Of a stretch of 64,000 nucleotides of DNA, positions 8,020-15,693 are shown in pieces; position 1 is the stretch's first letter, and every line of letters starts with the position of its first letter. The translations under genes were made by a program, and so were the position numbers. The DNA lies in assembly GCA_012729835.1 (NCBI GenBank), contig JAAYCK010000028.1, positions 27,481 through 91,480 on the forward strand. Reading direction: 5' to 3'. The notes under the pieces were generated by a model that was not told where the DNA came from, searched no databases, and worked only from the letters and a program-made list of their open reading frames with translations. The DNA is from Syntrophomonadaceae bacterium. GTDB lineage: Bacteria; Bacillota; Syntrophomonadia; Syntrophomonadales; Syntrophomonadaceae.

Positions 8020-8451
8020 ATGTTTGATCTGACGCCTTTTAGAAGAAGACGTGATGAGCTGGTGGGTGGAGATCTGGGCCGGGCTCTCATGAGAGAGTTT
8101 TTCGACCGGGACTTTTTCGATTTGACCCCCAGTTTTCGTGCCGACATCCAGGAAACCGAACAGGAGTATATTGTTGAAGCTGAGCTTCCCGGCATGAAAA
8201 AGGATGAGATAGTACTTGAGCTAAGAGAAAATACTTTGACTATCTCTGCTCATAAGAACGAAGAATTTAAAGAGGAAAAAGAAAACTACATTCACCGGGA
8301 GAGAAGGACCGGCAGTTATCGCCGCAGCTTCTATGTTGACAATGTCGACAATGCCGGCGTACAGGCCGAGTACACCGACGGAATCCTTAAGGTGCATCTG
8401 CCCAAGCTTAAGGAGATCCCTCCGGAGAACTACCGAATCAGCATTAATTAA
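8020..8451 (+). CDS. hsp20: Hsp20/alpha-crystallin small heat-shock protein
   Basis: A 143-residue ATP-independent holdase. The N-terminal ~40 residues are the variable arm (FDLTPFRRRRDEL). The alpha-crystallin domain spans about 43-135 with FRADIQETEQEYIVEAELPG, ENTLTISAH and YTDGILKVHLPK. The C-terminus ends in YRISIN, an I-x-I-type tail motif used in oligomer assembly. A strong AGAAGGGGG ribosome site, a consensus promoter and a following terminator make it a single-gene unit. Confidence 0.93.
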   Translation: MFDLTPFRRRRDELVGGDLGRALMREFFDRDFFDLTPSFRADIQETEQEYIVEAELPGMKKDEIVLELRENTLTISAHKNEEFKEEKENYIHRERRTGSYRRSFYVDNVDNAGVQAEYTDGILKVHLPKLKEIPPENYRISIN

Positions 8452-8466
8452 CCTTCTCCAATGATT

Positions 8467-8495
8467 AAGGCACCCGCAAGGGTGCCTTTCTTTTA
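8467..8495 (+). terminator. Intrinsic terminator after hsp20
   Basis: AAGGCACCC pairs with GGGTGCCTT around a GCAA tetraloop, followed by TCTTTT. It may serve both hsp20 and the converging GyrI-like gene. Confidence 0.88.
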
Positions 8496-8496
8496 A

Positions 8497-9132
8497 CTAA
8501 CACTTTTCTATCGGCTGGCGCAGAACTGTCTTCAATTTATCCGGCGAAGCCTTGCGGGGATCCGACAGGTAGATCTCATGATGCTTACCTCCTCGGTAGA
8601 AGGTGTCCCGATAGCCGTTCTCCGCCATGTATTTCTCCATCAAGGCAAGCGTCGCCGGCTCGCTTGAATAAGGCCCGATATGCATAACCTGCAGGCAGAG
8701 GCCTTCAGTGAAACTCTCCAGCCTCGCCTTCTCAAGTCCGGCAGCTTTTTTCTTGCGTACGGCTTCATCGCGGGCCCGGTTAAAAATCTCTTCGTCCACA
8801 AAATCTGGTTGACGAATCATCATGGTCCATAACCAGTTATCCTTATCCTCAAATGAGAAGACCTCGCCTTCATGAATCCACCACAAACCTTCCAACGGTG
8901 GTACTACATAATCATAATAGCCTTCCGGCTGAAACCCCTGGCGAGGCATCATCTTGATCCCATACGACAACGCATACAGGATCTGAATCGCTGCTTCATA
9001 AGCAGGATTACCGCCAGGATAGCCCTCGCCATCGACCATGACAAATTTCATCTTGGGAACGGTAACCACCACCGGTTGGTTGGGCGGTTGGTATAATTCT
9101 TTAAATGCCTTTTTAAAATCAATTGCAGCCAT
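8497..9132 (-). CDS. GyrI-like small-molecule-binding domain protein
   Basis: A 211-residue protein of the GyrI-like family (stand-alone form of the ligand-binding domain found in SOUL/MerR-type regulators). Visible segments are MKFVMVDGEGYPGGNPAYE, the aromatic-rich pair EGLWWIHEG and WLWTMMIRQP, and LQVMHIGPYSSEPATLALM, followed by HHEIYLSDPRK. No DNA-binding domain is attached. Some relatives hydrolyse or bind toxic cyclic compounds; the ligand here is unknown. I use ATG 9132, which has GGGGGTGG upstream, rather than an ATG nine codons earlier with no such site. Confidence 0.82.
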   Translation of the reverse strand: MAAIDFKKAFKELYQPPNQPVVVTVPKMKFVMVDGEGYPGGNPAYEAAIQILYALSYGIKMMPRQGFQPEGYYDYVVPPLEGLWWIHEGEVFSFEDKDNWLWTMMIRQPDFVDEEIFNRARDEAVRKKKAAGLEKARLESFTEGLCLQVMHIGPYSSEPATLALMEKYMAENGYRDTFYRGGKHHEIYLSDPRKASPDKLKTVLRQPIEKC

Positions 9133-9458
9133 ACTGCCACCCCCATGTCGTACTTTCATCGATAATAAAAGATTCCCCCAGGATCATGGTCAAGTGTTTT
9201 CAGCAAGTTTGATAGGTATAACTTACCACATTAGCAAATATAGATGCATGATGTCCTACTGCCTCCTTATGCCTAAACAGCTTTTACATGCCATTAAAGT
9301 GGAATATTTTACAGCTAGCCATTTAATTCTAATCTGTCATAGATTAAGGACAAGGGTAACCCAATGGTTCACTAATTAGGAATATGATTATTAGTATACT
9401 TGAGAAAAAGAAAACATTCTCTTTGTGCGAATTTTCCGACATTTTGGTTGACGCCTGA
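9133..9458. other. AT-rich gap upstream of a structured RNA
   Basis: No credible gene. TATACT at 9395-9400 could be a -10 element for the RNA that follows, but no good -35 is placed. TAATCT and AGATTA form a small palindrome near 9332-9348. A GTGCGA at 9425 could also mark the 5' end of the structured element. Confidence 0.35.
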
Positions 9459-9760
9459 CAGGTTCAGATTTATAATAAAAATACCAGGAAGGGATTGATG
9501 TTCCCAACCTGAGTCACCCTCATAACTCAGACCGAAACGCAATAAGGTGAATCGTACAGGAAAGTCGGAATTGAAGTTGTTCAATTGCGTTAAATACGCA
9601 AAACTGCCGACTAAACAAGACGATAATCCCGAAAGGCGGAATGAGGAAGGAGACATAGGGGTGAACATATCCCAAAGGAGGTACTGAATGAACAGTACTT
9701 CAAAACACAGGTAGAAGGGCTTGCAGAACCGAGTAATAAATGCAAGCTCTTCTACATTTC
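9459..9760 (+). ncRNA. Probable structured RNA of unknown family upstream of DUF89 gene
   Basis: This 300-base stretch has no gene but many nested helices. CTGAGT/ACTCAG (9509-9514/9525-9530) is a local hairpin. AGTCGG (9563-9568) pairs with CCGACT (9607-9612) and encloses two hairpins: AATTGAA-GTTG-TTCAATT, and GCGT/ACGC. CC-GAAA-GG occurs near 9629, and GTACTG/CAGTAC at 9681/9693. The end is GTAGAAGGGCTTGCA (9711-9725) pairing with TGCAAGCTCTTCTAC (9741-9755). The single mismatch in that last stem is G-U on the plus strand but A-C on the minus strand, which favours plus-strand transcription. CAGGTT (9459) could alternatively pair with AACCTG (9506). I cannot name the family; a group II intron domain I remnant or a cis-regulatory leader are both possible. 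Confidence 0.6.
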
Positions 9761-9874
9761 TGCATCTTAATCTCCCCTTCCTTGCCGACACTTTTCTCAC
9801 CACAATCTAATATGGTATCATTTGCTTATTATATACATTCCAAATACAAAAAATATTACTTGGAGGTATCATCC

Positions 9875-10738
9875 GTGCAGGTTAAACCCGACTGCATGCC
9901 TTGCTACCTGGTGCAATGTTTATCTGCCCTGCGCCAAGCCAATATTGATGAGAACAAACAGCAAGCCATACTGCGACAGATAACCACCGAACTGGTCTTA
10001 TTATCATCAGAGAGCACCCCCAGCTACAACTCCAGCCTGGTATTATTACGCTGCTATGATCTGGCCGGGGTGGAAGATCCTTTTGCCCGGATCAAGCAGG
10101 CATCAAACCGCCATGCCCTGCATATCCTTGATGGTTTTGCCTTTGAACCTGAGGAAGAGGGCGCTCTAATGATTGCCTTAAAGCTGGCCTTGGCCGGTAA
10201 TGTCATCGACCTAGGTATCCAGTATGACTACGATATCGAAGGAAATTTATCGGATGTTTTGCAAACTGATATAGATGCATCCGCTTTGCAGGGATTCACC
10301 GCATGTCTGGAAAAAGCCCAGCATATTCTGGTTATTGGCGACAACAGCGGCGAGATAGTATTTGATACTGCTTTAGTCCGGGTGCTGCAGCATATGGGCA
10401 AAGAAGTAGTCTATTCCGTAAAAGGCGGTTCTATATTGAATGACGCAACCCAACAGGACGCCTGGGAAAGCGGCATGCAAGATCTGGTGCCGGTGATACA
10501 TACCAGCAATCGTTTCCTGGGGGTAGAATGGAGGCTTTGCAGCGATAAATTCCAGCAGCACTATCAAAAGGCAGATCTAGTCATCGCCAAGGGTCAAGCG
10601 AATTATGAAAGTCTGGAAGGCTGCCAGCACGCCGGTGATAAAACCTTTTTCCTATTAAAAGCCAAATGCCCGGTGGTGGCGGCTCACCTTGGAGTAGAGC
10701 TAGGTGACTGGGTACTGCGCAGGAACCAGGTAAGATAG
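9875..10738 (+). CDS. DUF89/ARMT1-like metal-dependent phosphatase
   Basis: A 287-residue DUF89-family protein. Members are metal-dependent phosphatases thought to act on damaged sugar or nucleotide phosphates. An N-terminal KPDCMPCYLVQ gives the CxxC pair. GDNSGEIVFDTALV holds the metal-binding Asp, VYSVKGGSILNDA follows, and KGQANYESLEG is the late signature. The start is GTG 9875, seven to ten bases after TTGGAGG; the frame is open further upstream but that stretch overlaps the structured RNA. It is followed by a terminator and stands alone. Confidence 0.85.
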   Translation: MQVKPDCMPCYLVQCLSALRQANIDENKQQAILRQITTELVLLSSESTPSYNSSLVLLRCYDLAGVEDPFARIKQASNRHALHILDGFAFEPEEEGALMIALKLALAGNVIDLGIQYDYDIEGNLSDVLQTDIDASALQGFTACLEKAQHILVIGDNSGEIVFDTALVRVLQHMGKEVVYSVKGGSILNDATQQDAWESGMQDLVPVIHTSNRFLGVEWRLCSDKFQQHYQKADLVIAKGQANYESLEGCQHAGDKTFFLLKAKCPVVAAHLGVELGDWVLRRNQVR

Positions 10739-10742
10739 AAGA

Positions 10743-10780
10743 GGCCGGAAGAATCCTCTCATCCTTCCGGCCTTGTTATT
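10743..10780. terminator. Bidirectional terminator between convergent genes
   Basis: GGCCGGAAG and CTTCCGGCC arms enclose a 12-base loop. TTGTTATTAAT follows on the plus strand. It lies between the DUF89 gene and the convergent lipoprotein gene. Confidence 0.8.
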
Positions 10781-10786
10781 AATAGT

Positions 10787-11626
10787 TTATTTCTTTAACA
10801 AACGCTGGTCAATACTGGCACCAAACCTCTCCATCGGGATCTTGAATTCAGGCATACCAGTAGAATATGGCGCTATCTCATATTGTGCAAAGTAGACCAC
10901 TATATAACCGGGTATCAGGTAATAGGTACGATTATCCCCAATACCGTTGAACCCTTCTTCTCCCTCAAAGAATCCGTCCGTATATTTGGCGATCTCTTTT
11001 CCCACCTCGTCATCAATAATGCTCTGATAGGCAAAACCTGGAGTGAACAGATCCTGCAATGCCAGGAATTCGCCAGTATTTAAATCTATATTGAAGGGCA
11101 GCCGCTCCGTCCCGCCGTGGGCTCCGCCGGTGAACTGGTAGTTGTCGATAGTCAGGCTGAGAATGCCATTCTGGTTATAGTGAACAGTATAATCTACGAC
11201 CATTTCATACTTCCAGAAATGATCGCCGGTCTTTGTTGTCTCCTCATAGAATGCCCGAGCATCCTGGGTGTTCTCGCTAAGGAGTTGTAAGCTCCGCTCG
11301 GCCAATGCCTTATTGATAGATTTCTGTATTTCTACATTCTTCATACCGCTGATCTGCGGTATCCTGAGATTAGTACTTATAGCTGCTTCATCGTTCTTTG
11401 TAACCTCGGGCAGAACTCTTACCGCTTGGATGATCTGATCCTTTTCTGGTATCTTTACCTGCCCGGGCGCTTTTACCTGGGACGACTTCTGTTCCGATGG
11501 CTTCTGTTCTGACGGCTTTACACAACCGGTCATGGCAGTAACCATGACCAAGAGCAATGCTGCCGTCAGCAAGACAACCAGACTTCTAAGCTTTTGGTCT
11601 GTTTTTACTTTATTGATTCCTCTCAT
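10787..11626 (-). CDS. Lipoprotein with PdaC/RsiV-like domains (DUF4163-DUF3298)
   Basis: A 279-residue exported lipoprotein. The signal peptide ends in the lipobox TAMTGC (Cys at ~35). A linker with repeats of KPSEQ follows, then a DUF4163/DUF3298 module from ~75 to the end. The module includes SLTIDNYQFTGGAHGGTERL and FNIDLNTGEFLALQDLFTPG and a C-terminal PYSTGMPEFKIPMERF. This module occurs in RsiV (lysozyme-sensing anti-sigma factor) and PdaC (peptidoglycan deacetylase). Neither an anti-sigma domain nor a deacetylase domain is attached, so it is probably a cell-surface sensor or binding protein. GGGGAGG lies upstream. Confidence 0.82.
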   Translation of the reverse strand: MRGINKVKTDQKLRSLVVLLTAALLLVMVTAMTGCVKPSEQKPSEQKSSQVKAPGQVKIPEKDQIIQAVRVLPEVTKNDEAAISTNLRIPQISGMKNVEIQKSINKALAERSLQLLSENTQDARAFYEETTKTGDHFWKYEMVVDYTVHYNQNGILSLTIDNYQFTGGAHGGTERLPFNIDLNTGEFLALQDLFTPGFAYQSIIDDEVGKEIAKYTDGFFEGEEGFNGIGDNRTYYLIPGYIVVYFAQYEIAPYSTGMPEFKIPMERFGASIDQRLLKK

Positions 11627-11649
11627 CTGTTGTCCTCCCCGTGAATTCG

Positions 11650-11678
11650 TTAATACTTGTTATTCAAAGATTCGGCAA
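11650..11678 (-). promoter_or_regulatory. Candidate sigma-A promoter of the lipoprotein gene
   Basis: On the minus strand TTGCCG and TATTAA are separated by 17 bases, with the -10 24 bases before the start codon. Confidence 0.45.
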
Positions 11679-11736
11679 GATCTACAATAATCCTGCCCCC
11701 TTTTCTCTCAATCCAGCCGTCTAAATTTTTAATCGC

Positions 11737-11768
11737 TTGACCTTACCCCTGGGGTAAGCTCGTATACT
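11737..11768 (+). promoter_or_regulatory. MerR-type promoter with dyad in a long spacer
   Basis: TTGACC (11737-11742) and TATACT (11763-11768) are 20 bases apart, too far for ordinary sigma-A promoters. The spacer is filled by a perfect dyad, CTTACCCC-T-GGGGTAAG (11742-11758). An elongated spacer with a central operator is the hallmark of MerR-family-activated promoters. It points right, but no proper gene follows for 2.8 kb and no MerR regulator gene is present in the window. Confidence 0.72.
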
Positions 11769-11784
11769 AATATCGCACCGCTGC

Positions 11785-11908
11785 AAAGGAGTGTCTTAGA
11801 ATGATCTTGCGGTAACCCCTCCTGAGTAGCTGGTTACCGAGATACTAATTCCCATCAAATAGACTCTAACTCTAAGAGGGGATAACTACATCTCCTCTTT
11901 AATATTTT
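11785..11908 (+). other. Short transcribed unit under the MerR-type promoter
   Basis: After the promoter comes AAAGGAG (11785-11791), then ATG at 11801 that opens only MILR before TAA. A perfect hairpin CGGTAACC/GGTTACCG (11810-11817/11832-11839) follows. A likely terminator AAGAGGGGA/TCTCCTCTT (11874-11899), with one G-U pair on the plus strand, is then followed by TAATATTTT. It could be a small RNA, a leader peptide or the stump of a deleted gene. Confidence 0.5.
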
Positions 11909-11916
11909 CCATATGT

Positions 11917-11955
11917 ATAATCCGGGTCGTTTTGTTAACCCGGATTATTATATTC
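11917..11955. terminator. Intrinsic terminator after the amidase gene
   Basis: ATAATCCGGGT pairs with ACCCGGATTAT around a 10-base loop, 30 bases past the amidase stop on the minus strand. AT-rich flanks on both sides allow either direction. Confidence 0.7.
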
Positions 11956-11977
11956 TTGTATTCGTTTTTATCATTTT

Positions 11978-14398
11978 CTACAGATTCTGTAGCCATTCCT
12001 GGATAGCATCGGCGATAGCATAAGCTGCTTTATCTCTAATTTCCTCTTGCGCCAACAGTCTCTCTTCTTCAAGATTATTAATAAAACCGATCTCAACCAA
12101 AGCTGATGGCATGTTGGTATGGTTCAGCACATAATATGGTTGATGATCCTTTACCCCGCGGTCGACCAATCCAAGTCGGGATATCATATTGGTTTGGATC
12201 AGTGTAGCCAGCTTAGACCTCTCTTCGCGTTGAATATATAGCTCCGGAACATCAAGAGGAGCGTAAAAATAGGTTTCAGTGCCGCTAGGCCCCACATTCG
12301 TACTGGAATTACAATGGATAGCCACAAAAGCCGTGGCATTAATCGCGTTACCCACTTCCACCTCTTCACTCAGTGACATGGTAGTATCATCAATACGAGT
12401 GTATTCTACCTTAATGCCCCTCTGCTGTAACAAGGCACCTACTTTCAATGCCACTGCCAGGTTGACGTCTTTTTCCTTCAAAAAAGTCCCGCTGGAGCCG
12501 GGGTCTGTTCCACCATGACCGGGATCGAGAACTACGACCTTTTCTCCGGTCCGCACCATCTTCTTCATGAGTACTATATTCAAGTCTTTATTGCTACCAC
12601 TGTTGGCAAAGCTATACCGGCCAAGATCATTGGTCTTTATCGTCAGCAGAACATCCTTGCCGCTTTCACTCATTTCCAGGCTGTTAAAAAGCGTCCCTTT
12701 GGAGGTAAACTTGTATCCCGGCTTTATCTTGACATCTGGTATCTTGATCACCAGATCGCTCCCGCTTAGAGTTCCGGTCTGTTCCTTGATAGGCCCCAGC
12801 GAGTGAATTATCAGGCGGTCACCTACCGAACCAAAATCGGTTTTTGTAATACTGCTTATGTAATTGGGTATGCTTAGCGTATATTTTTTGTCGTTGAAAG
12901 AACCAAGTTCATATTCTATCCAGGAGGGAAGGGTAATAGTGATTGTATTATCCTCTCCGGTCACCGTTTTTTTAATCGTGATCTTGCCATCTGCAAAACT
13001 CTCATCCAGATTAGCAAAGGATGCCACAGGAAGCTTGCCCAGCTCATACTGTATCTGACCGCTGGATTCCTTGACTTCTGGTTTGAAACTCTCATCAGAG
13101 CTCAGTGTGATAACTATTCCCTCGCTGTTACTTATCTTGGTCAGGCGCACCATGTCTGCCGGCTCAATCACCGAAGGGTTTCCCGAAGAATTATTAATGG
13201 TCCCGGTGCCATTGGCACCTGATGGGTTATCACTTGCGGAGGCAGCCTCCACCAACCAGGCAGCCACCCAGGCGGTGGTGCCGCCACGGCTGACCTGATA
13301 CCATCCATCCCTTTCATCCAACACAGCCAACGCTTCACCGGGATGGGCAACACTCATGGCATTTGCGGAACCAGAAGGCTGTTCTCGCAGGCTGACATCC
13401 TGGATCTTTGCAGTAACCGCGGCTGGTCTGCCAGTACTATAATTGCCCGAAACATTACTGTTGCTATTGCTGATGTTAGTGCTGGTAGTTATAGCAACCT
13501 TAAGATTTGACTGATCCCAGTCCACCTGCCCGCCGAAGGCCTCTGCGACAAAACGCAGCGGCGCCAGTGTCCGTCCGTTTACGATCTTAGCCGGAACCTC
13601 CAGAGTATATTTCTCCCCGTTTACGTTCGGGCTGGTAGAATTCAACGGCAAAACTACGTAATCGCTGCCTTTGCTTGCAGTGACCGTTCTGGTTTTCTCA
13701 TCCCAGCCAACTACAGCGCCCATGGCCTCAAAGATAGCCCGTAACGGCACCAGAGTGCGCCCGTTCTCAATGATTGGTTCTACTTCAAAGCTCAATTGCT
13801 TGCCGTCAAGAAATACGCTTACAATATTGGCAATATTACTTGAACTATTGGCATTAGTGCTGCTGGCACTGCCCGAAGGGGCTGACGAATTAACGGCTGC
13901 CGCTGCGGTCCCGGTGTTGCCCGGCTGTTTTACTTGAGTAAGATAGCCTGCTACATAACCCTCCTGTCCGCTGGAGGTCAGTATATGGCACCAATCACCG
14001 TCTTGGGAAAGCAGGGTGAAGCTTTCGCCCTTGTCGGCCTTGCCAATAGCAGTATAATTGGTCCCAGGCCCCGACCTGATATTGACCCATTCACCCGTTA
14101 TCACGATATCGCCGATACCGATAGCATTTATATATTGTGCGGCGACCCATCCGGTGACCTTGCCAAAGCTGATCTTCTTCCAATCGCCCTGGGTCTGGAG
14201 TACGGTGACCTGGCTGTTTTTAAGGATCTTTCCGTCTATTTGATAGTTGGTACCCGGGCCGGAGCGAATATTGACCACGTCATAATTGATCAAACCCTGG
14301 CTGGCCTCGGCATCCAGAGTGGCAGCGAACAAAAGGACAAATGCCAGTCCCAGGGATAGTGACAGGTATCTCAAGATATGTATAAAATGCTTACTCAC
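11978..14398 (-). CDS. Modular N-acetylmuramoyl-L-alanine amidase
   Basis: An 806-residue secreted cell-wall hydrolase that cuts the amide bond between muramic acid and the stem peptide. A signal peptide (about 1-32) is followed by two bacterial SH3 domains, each with the NIRSGPGTNY motif. Next comes a copper-amine-oxidase-N-like domain pair (about 195-305, GRTLVPLRAIFEAMGA and GRTLAPLRFVAEAFGG), a third SH3 (about 330-385), an AMIN-like beta domain, and Amidase_3 (about 620-804). Zinc ligands and catalytic Glu are seen in VVLDPGHGGTDPG, EKDVNLA, VAIHCNSS and LVEIGFINN. Low-complexity Ser/Asn linkers separate the domains. Starts at GTG 14398 after GAGGTGA. Monocistronic, with its own terminator. 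Confidence 0.93.
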   Translation of the reverse strand: MSKHFIHILRYLSLSLGLAFVLLFAATLDAEASQGLINYDVVNIRSGPGTNYQIDGKILKNSQVTVLQTQGDWKKISFGKVTGWVAAQYINAIGIGDIVITGEWVNIRSGPGTNYTAIGKADKGESFTLLSQDGDWCHILTSSGQEGYVAGYLTQVKQPGNTGTAAAAVNSSAPSGSASSTNANSSSNIANIVSVFLDGKQLSFEVEPIIENGRTLVPLRAIFEAMGAVVGWDEKTRTVTASKGSDYVVLPLNSTSPNVNGEKYTLEVPAKIVNGRTLAPLRFVAEAFGGQVDWDQSNLKVAITTSTNISNSNSNVSGNYSTGRPAAVTAKIQDVSLREQPSGSANAMSVAHPGEALAVLDERDGWYQVSRGGTTAWVAAWLVEAASASDNPSGANGTGTINNSSGNPSVIEPADMVRLTKISNSEGIVITLSSDESFKPEVKESSGQIQYELGKLPVASFANLDESFADGKITIKKTVTGEDNTITITLPSWIEYELGSFNDKKYTLSIPNYISSITKTDFGSVGDRLIIHSLGPIKEQTGTLSGSDLVIKIPDVKIKPGYKFTSKGTLFNSLEMSESGKDVLLTIKTNDLGRYSFANSGSNKDLNIVLMKKMVRTGEKVVVLDPGHGGTDPGSSGTFLKEKDVNLAVALKVGALLQQRGIKVEYTRIDDTTMSLSEEVEVGNAINATAFVAIHCNSSTNVGPSGTETYFYAPLDVPELYIQREERSKLATLIQTNMISRLGLVDRGVKDHQPYYVLNHTNMPSALVEIGFINNLEEERLLAQEEIRDKAAYAIADAIQEWLQNL

Positions 14399-14602
14399 GA
14401 AGAATGCTCACCTCTCAGCATCGATATAATCAGCCATACTTCAACAGACACCGCCAACTCAGCCAGCGATATTTGCGAAATGTGTCACTATAAGTATATA
14501 CTACCTTGAAGAGCTTTTCTTGCACAATGGTGTTTTTCGGCAGGAAAAAATGGTACTGAGGAATAATACATGGATATATAAGACAGTCAGGAGTGATTAT
14601 AG

Positions 14603-15670
14603 ATGCCCGCATTCAAGGAATTCACCAAAGAAAATGTAGCACGTCTGGACCCCTATGTGCCGGGTTTCCAACCCGATCCCAATGATCATGTTCTTAAACT
14701 TAATGCCAATGAAAATGCTTACGGTCCCTCACCGCGGGTGTTGGAAGCCCTGCGTTCGCATATCAATGGTGATCTTAGGCTTTATCCCAACTCGAAGGCT
14801 ATCGATCTTCGGCTCAAGGTAGCTGAGGTGTACGGAGTAAAGAAAGATCAGGTCATCTGTGCCAACGGTTCGGATGAGATTATTTCCATGATCTTTCGCA
14901 CCTTCGTTCCCGATGGTGAAGTAGTGCAGTTCACCTATCCGACATATACCTATTATAAGACCCAGGCAGATATCTATGATGTACCCTATCGCTATCTGGA
15001 AACTGGCGACGACTTCCTGGTGGATATGGATGCCTATCTGGAAAACCCCACTCACCTCAGTTTTGTGTCCAATCCCAACTCGCCGACCGGCACCCTGTTA
15101 TCGGCCGCCAGTATTGAAGACTGTCTAAAGAAATACCCGGGACTGCTGGTAGTGGATGAGGCTTATATTGACTTTGGCGGTGCCAAAGAAAGCGCTATAC
15201 CCTTGATTGACAAGTACCCCAATCTTTTGGTGCTTCGTACCTTTTCAAAGTCTTTCGCCCTGTGCGGAATGCGGGTGGGTTATGCCTTCGGTCAGTCACA
15301 CCTTATCGCTGCTCTGGACAAGACCAAGGACTCGTATAATATTGCTCATCTGAACCAGATCGCCGCCATCGCAGCCCTGGATGATTACGAATATATGCTC
15401 TCCTCTGCCCGTAAAATAGCGGAGGATCGTGAATGGTTTGCATCAGAACTGGCTAAAATAGGCTTTACCCTGCTGCCTTCACTCGGCAATTACGTTTTTG
15501 TCAAACATCCCAAGATGGAGGCTGAAACGATCTACCAAAATCTTTTAGAGCGCCGGATCCTGGTGCGTTTCTTCAGCCAGCGCCGGGTATCCGAATACAT
15601 TCGTATATCAATTGGTACTCACGACGAAATGGAAAGGGTCCTTGCGGCCATTAAGGAATTGCTGGCTTAA
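14603..15670 (+). CDS. hisC: Histidinol-phosphate aminotransferase
   Basis: A 355-residue class II pyridoxal-phosphate aminotransferase converting imidazole-acetol phosphate to histidinol phosphate with glutamate. LNANENAYGPSPRV near the start, ICANGSDEIISMIFRTF, SNPNSPTG, VVDEAYIDFGG and the PLP lysine in RTFSKSFALCGMRVGYAFG are all present; the C-terminal RISIGTHDEMERV binds phosphate. AGGAG lies upstream of ATG. No other his genes adjoin; an 18-base gap joins it to a second aminotransferase, so the enzyme may also act on aromatic keto acids, as HisC homologues sometimes do. Confidence 0.92.
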   Translation: MPAFKEFTKENVARLDPYVPGFQPDPNDHVLKLNANENAYGPSPRVLEALRSHINGDLRLYPNSKAIDLRLKVAEVYGVKKDQVICANGSDEIISMIFRTFVPDGEVVQFTYPTYTYYKTQADIYDVPYRYLETGDDFLVDMDAYLENPTHLSFVSNPNSPTGTLLSAASIEDCLKKYPGLLVVDEAYIDFGGAKESAIPLIDKYPNLLVLRTFSKSFALCGMRVGYAFGQSHLIAALDKTKDSYNIAHLNQIAAIAALDDYEYMLSSARKIAEDREWFASELAKIGFTLLPSLGNYVFVKHPKMEAETIYQNLLERRILVRFFSQRRVSEYIRISIGTHDEMERVLAAIKELLA

Positions 15671-15693
15671 AGTTTGGATAGGGAGAGATGAAA

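Noticed and set aside
9425..9765. Group II intron
   Set aside because: GTGCGA at 9425 and some helices recall domain I, but no domain V hairpin or reverse-transcriptase gene is present, so I kept it as an unassigned structured RNA.
9372..9803. 143-codon open frame on the minus strand
   Set aside because: It lies antisense to the structured RNA, has no ribosome site, and its sequence is explained by the RNA helices rather than by protein composition.
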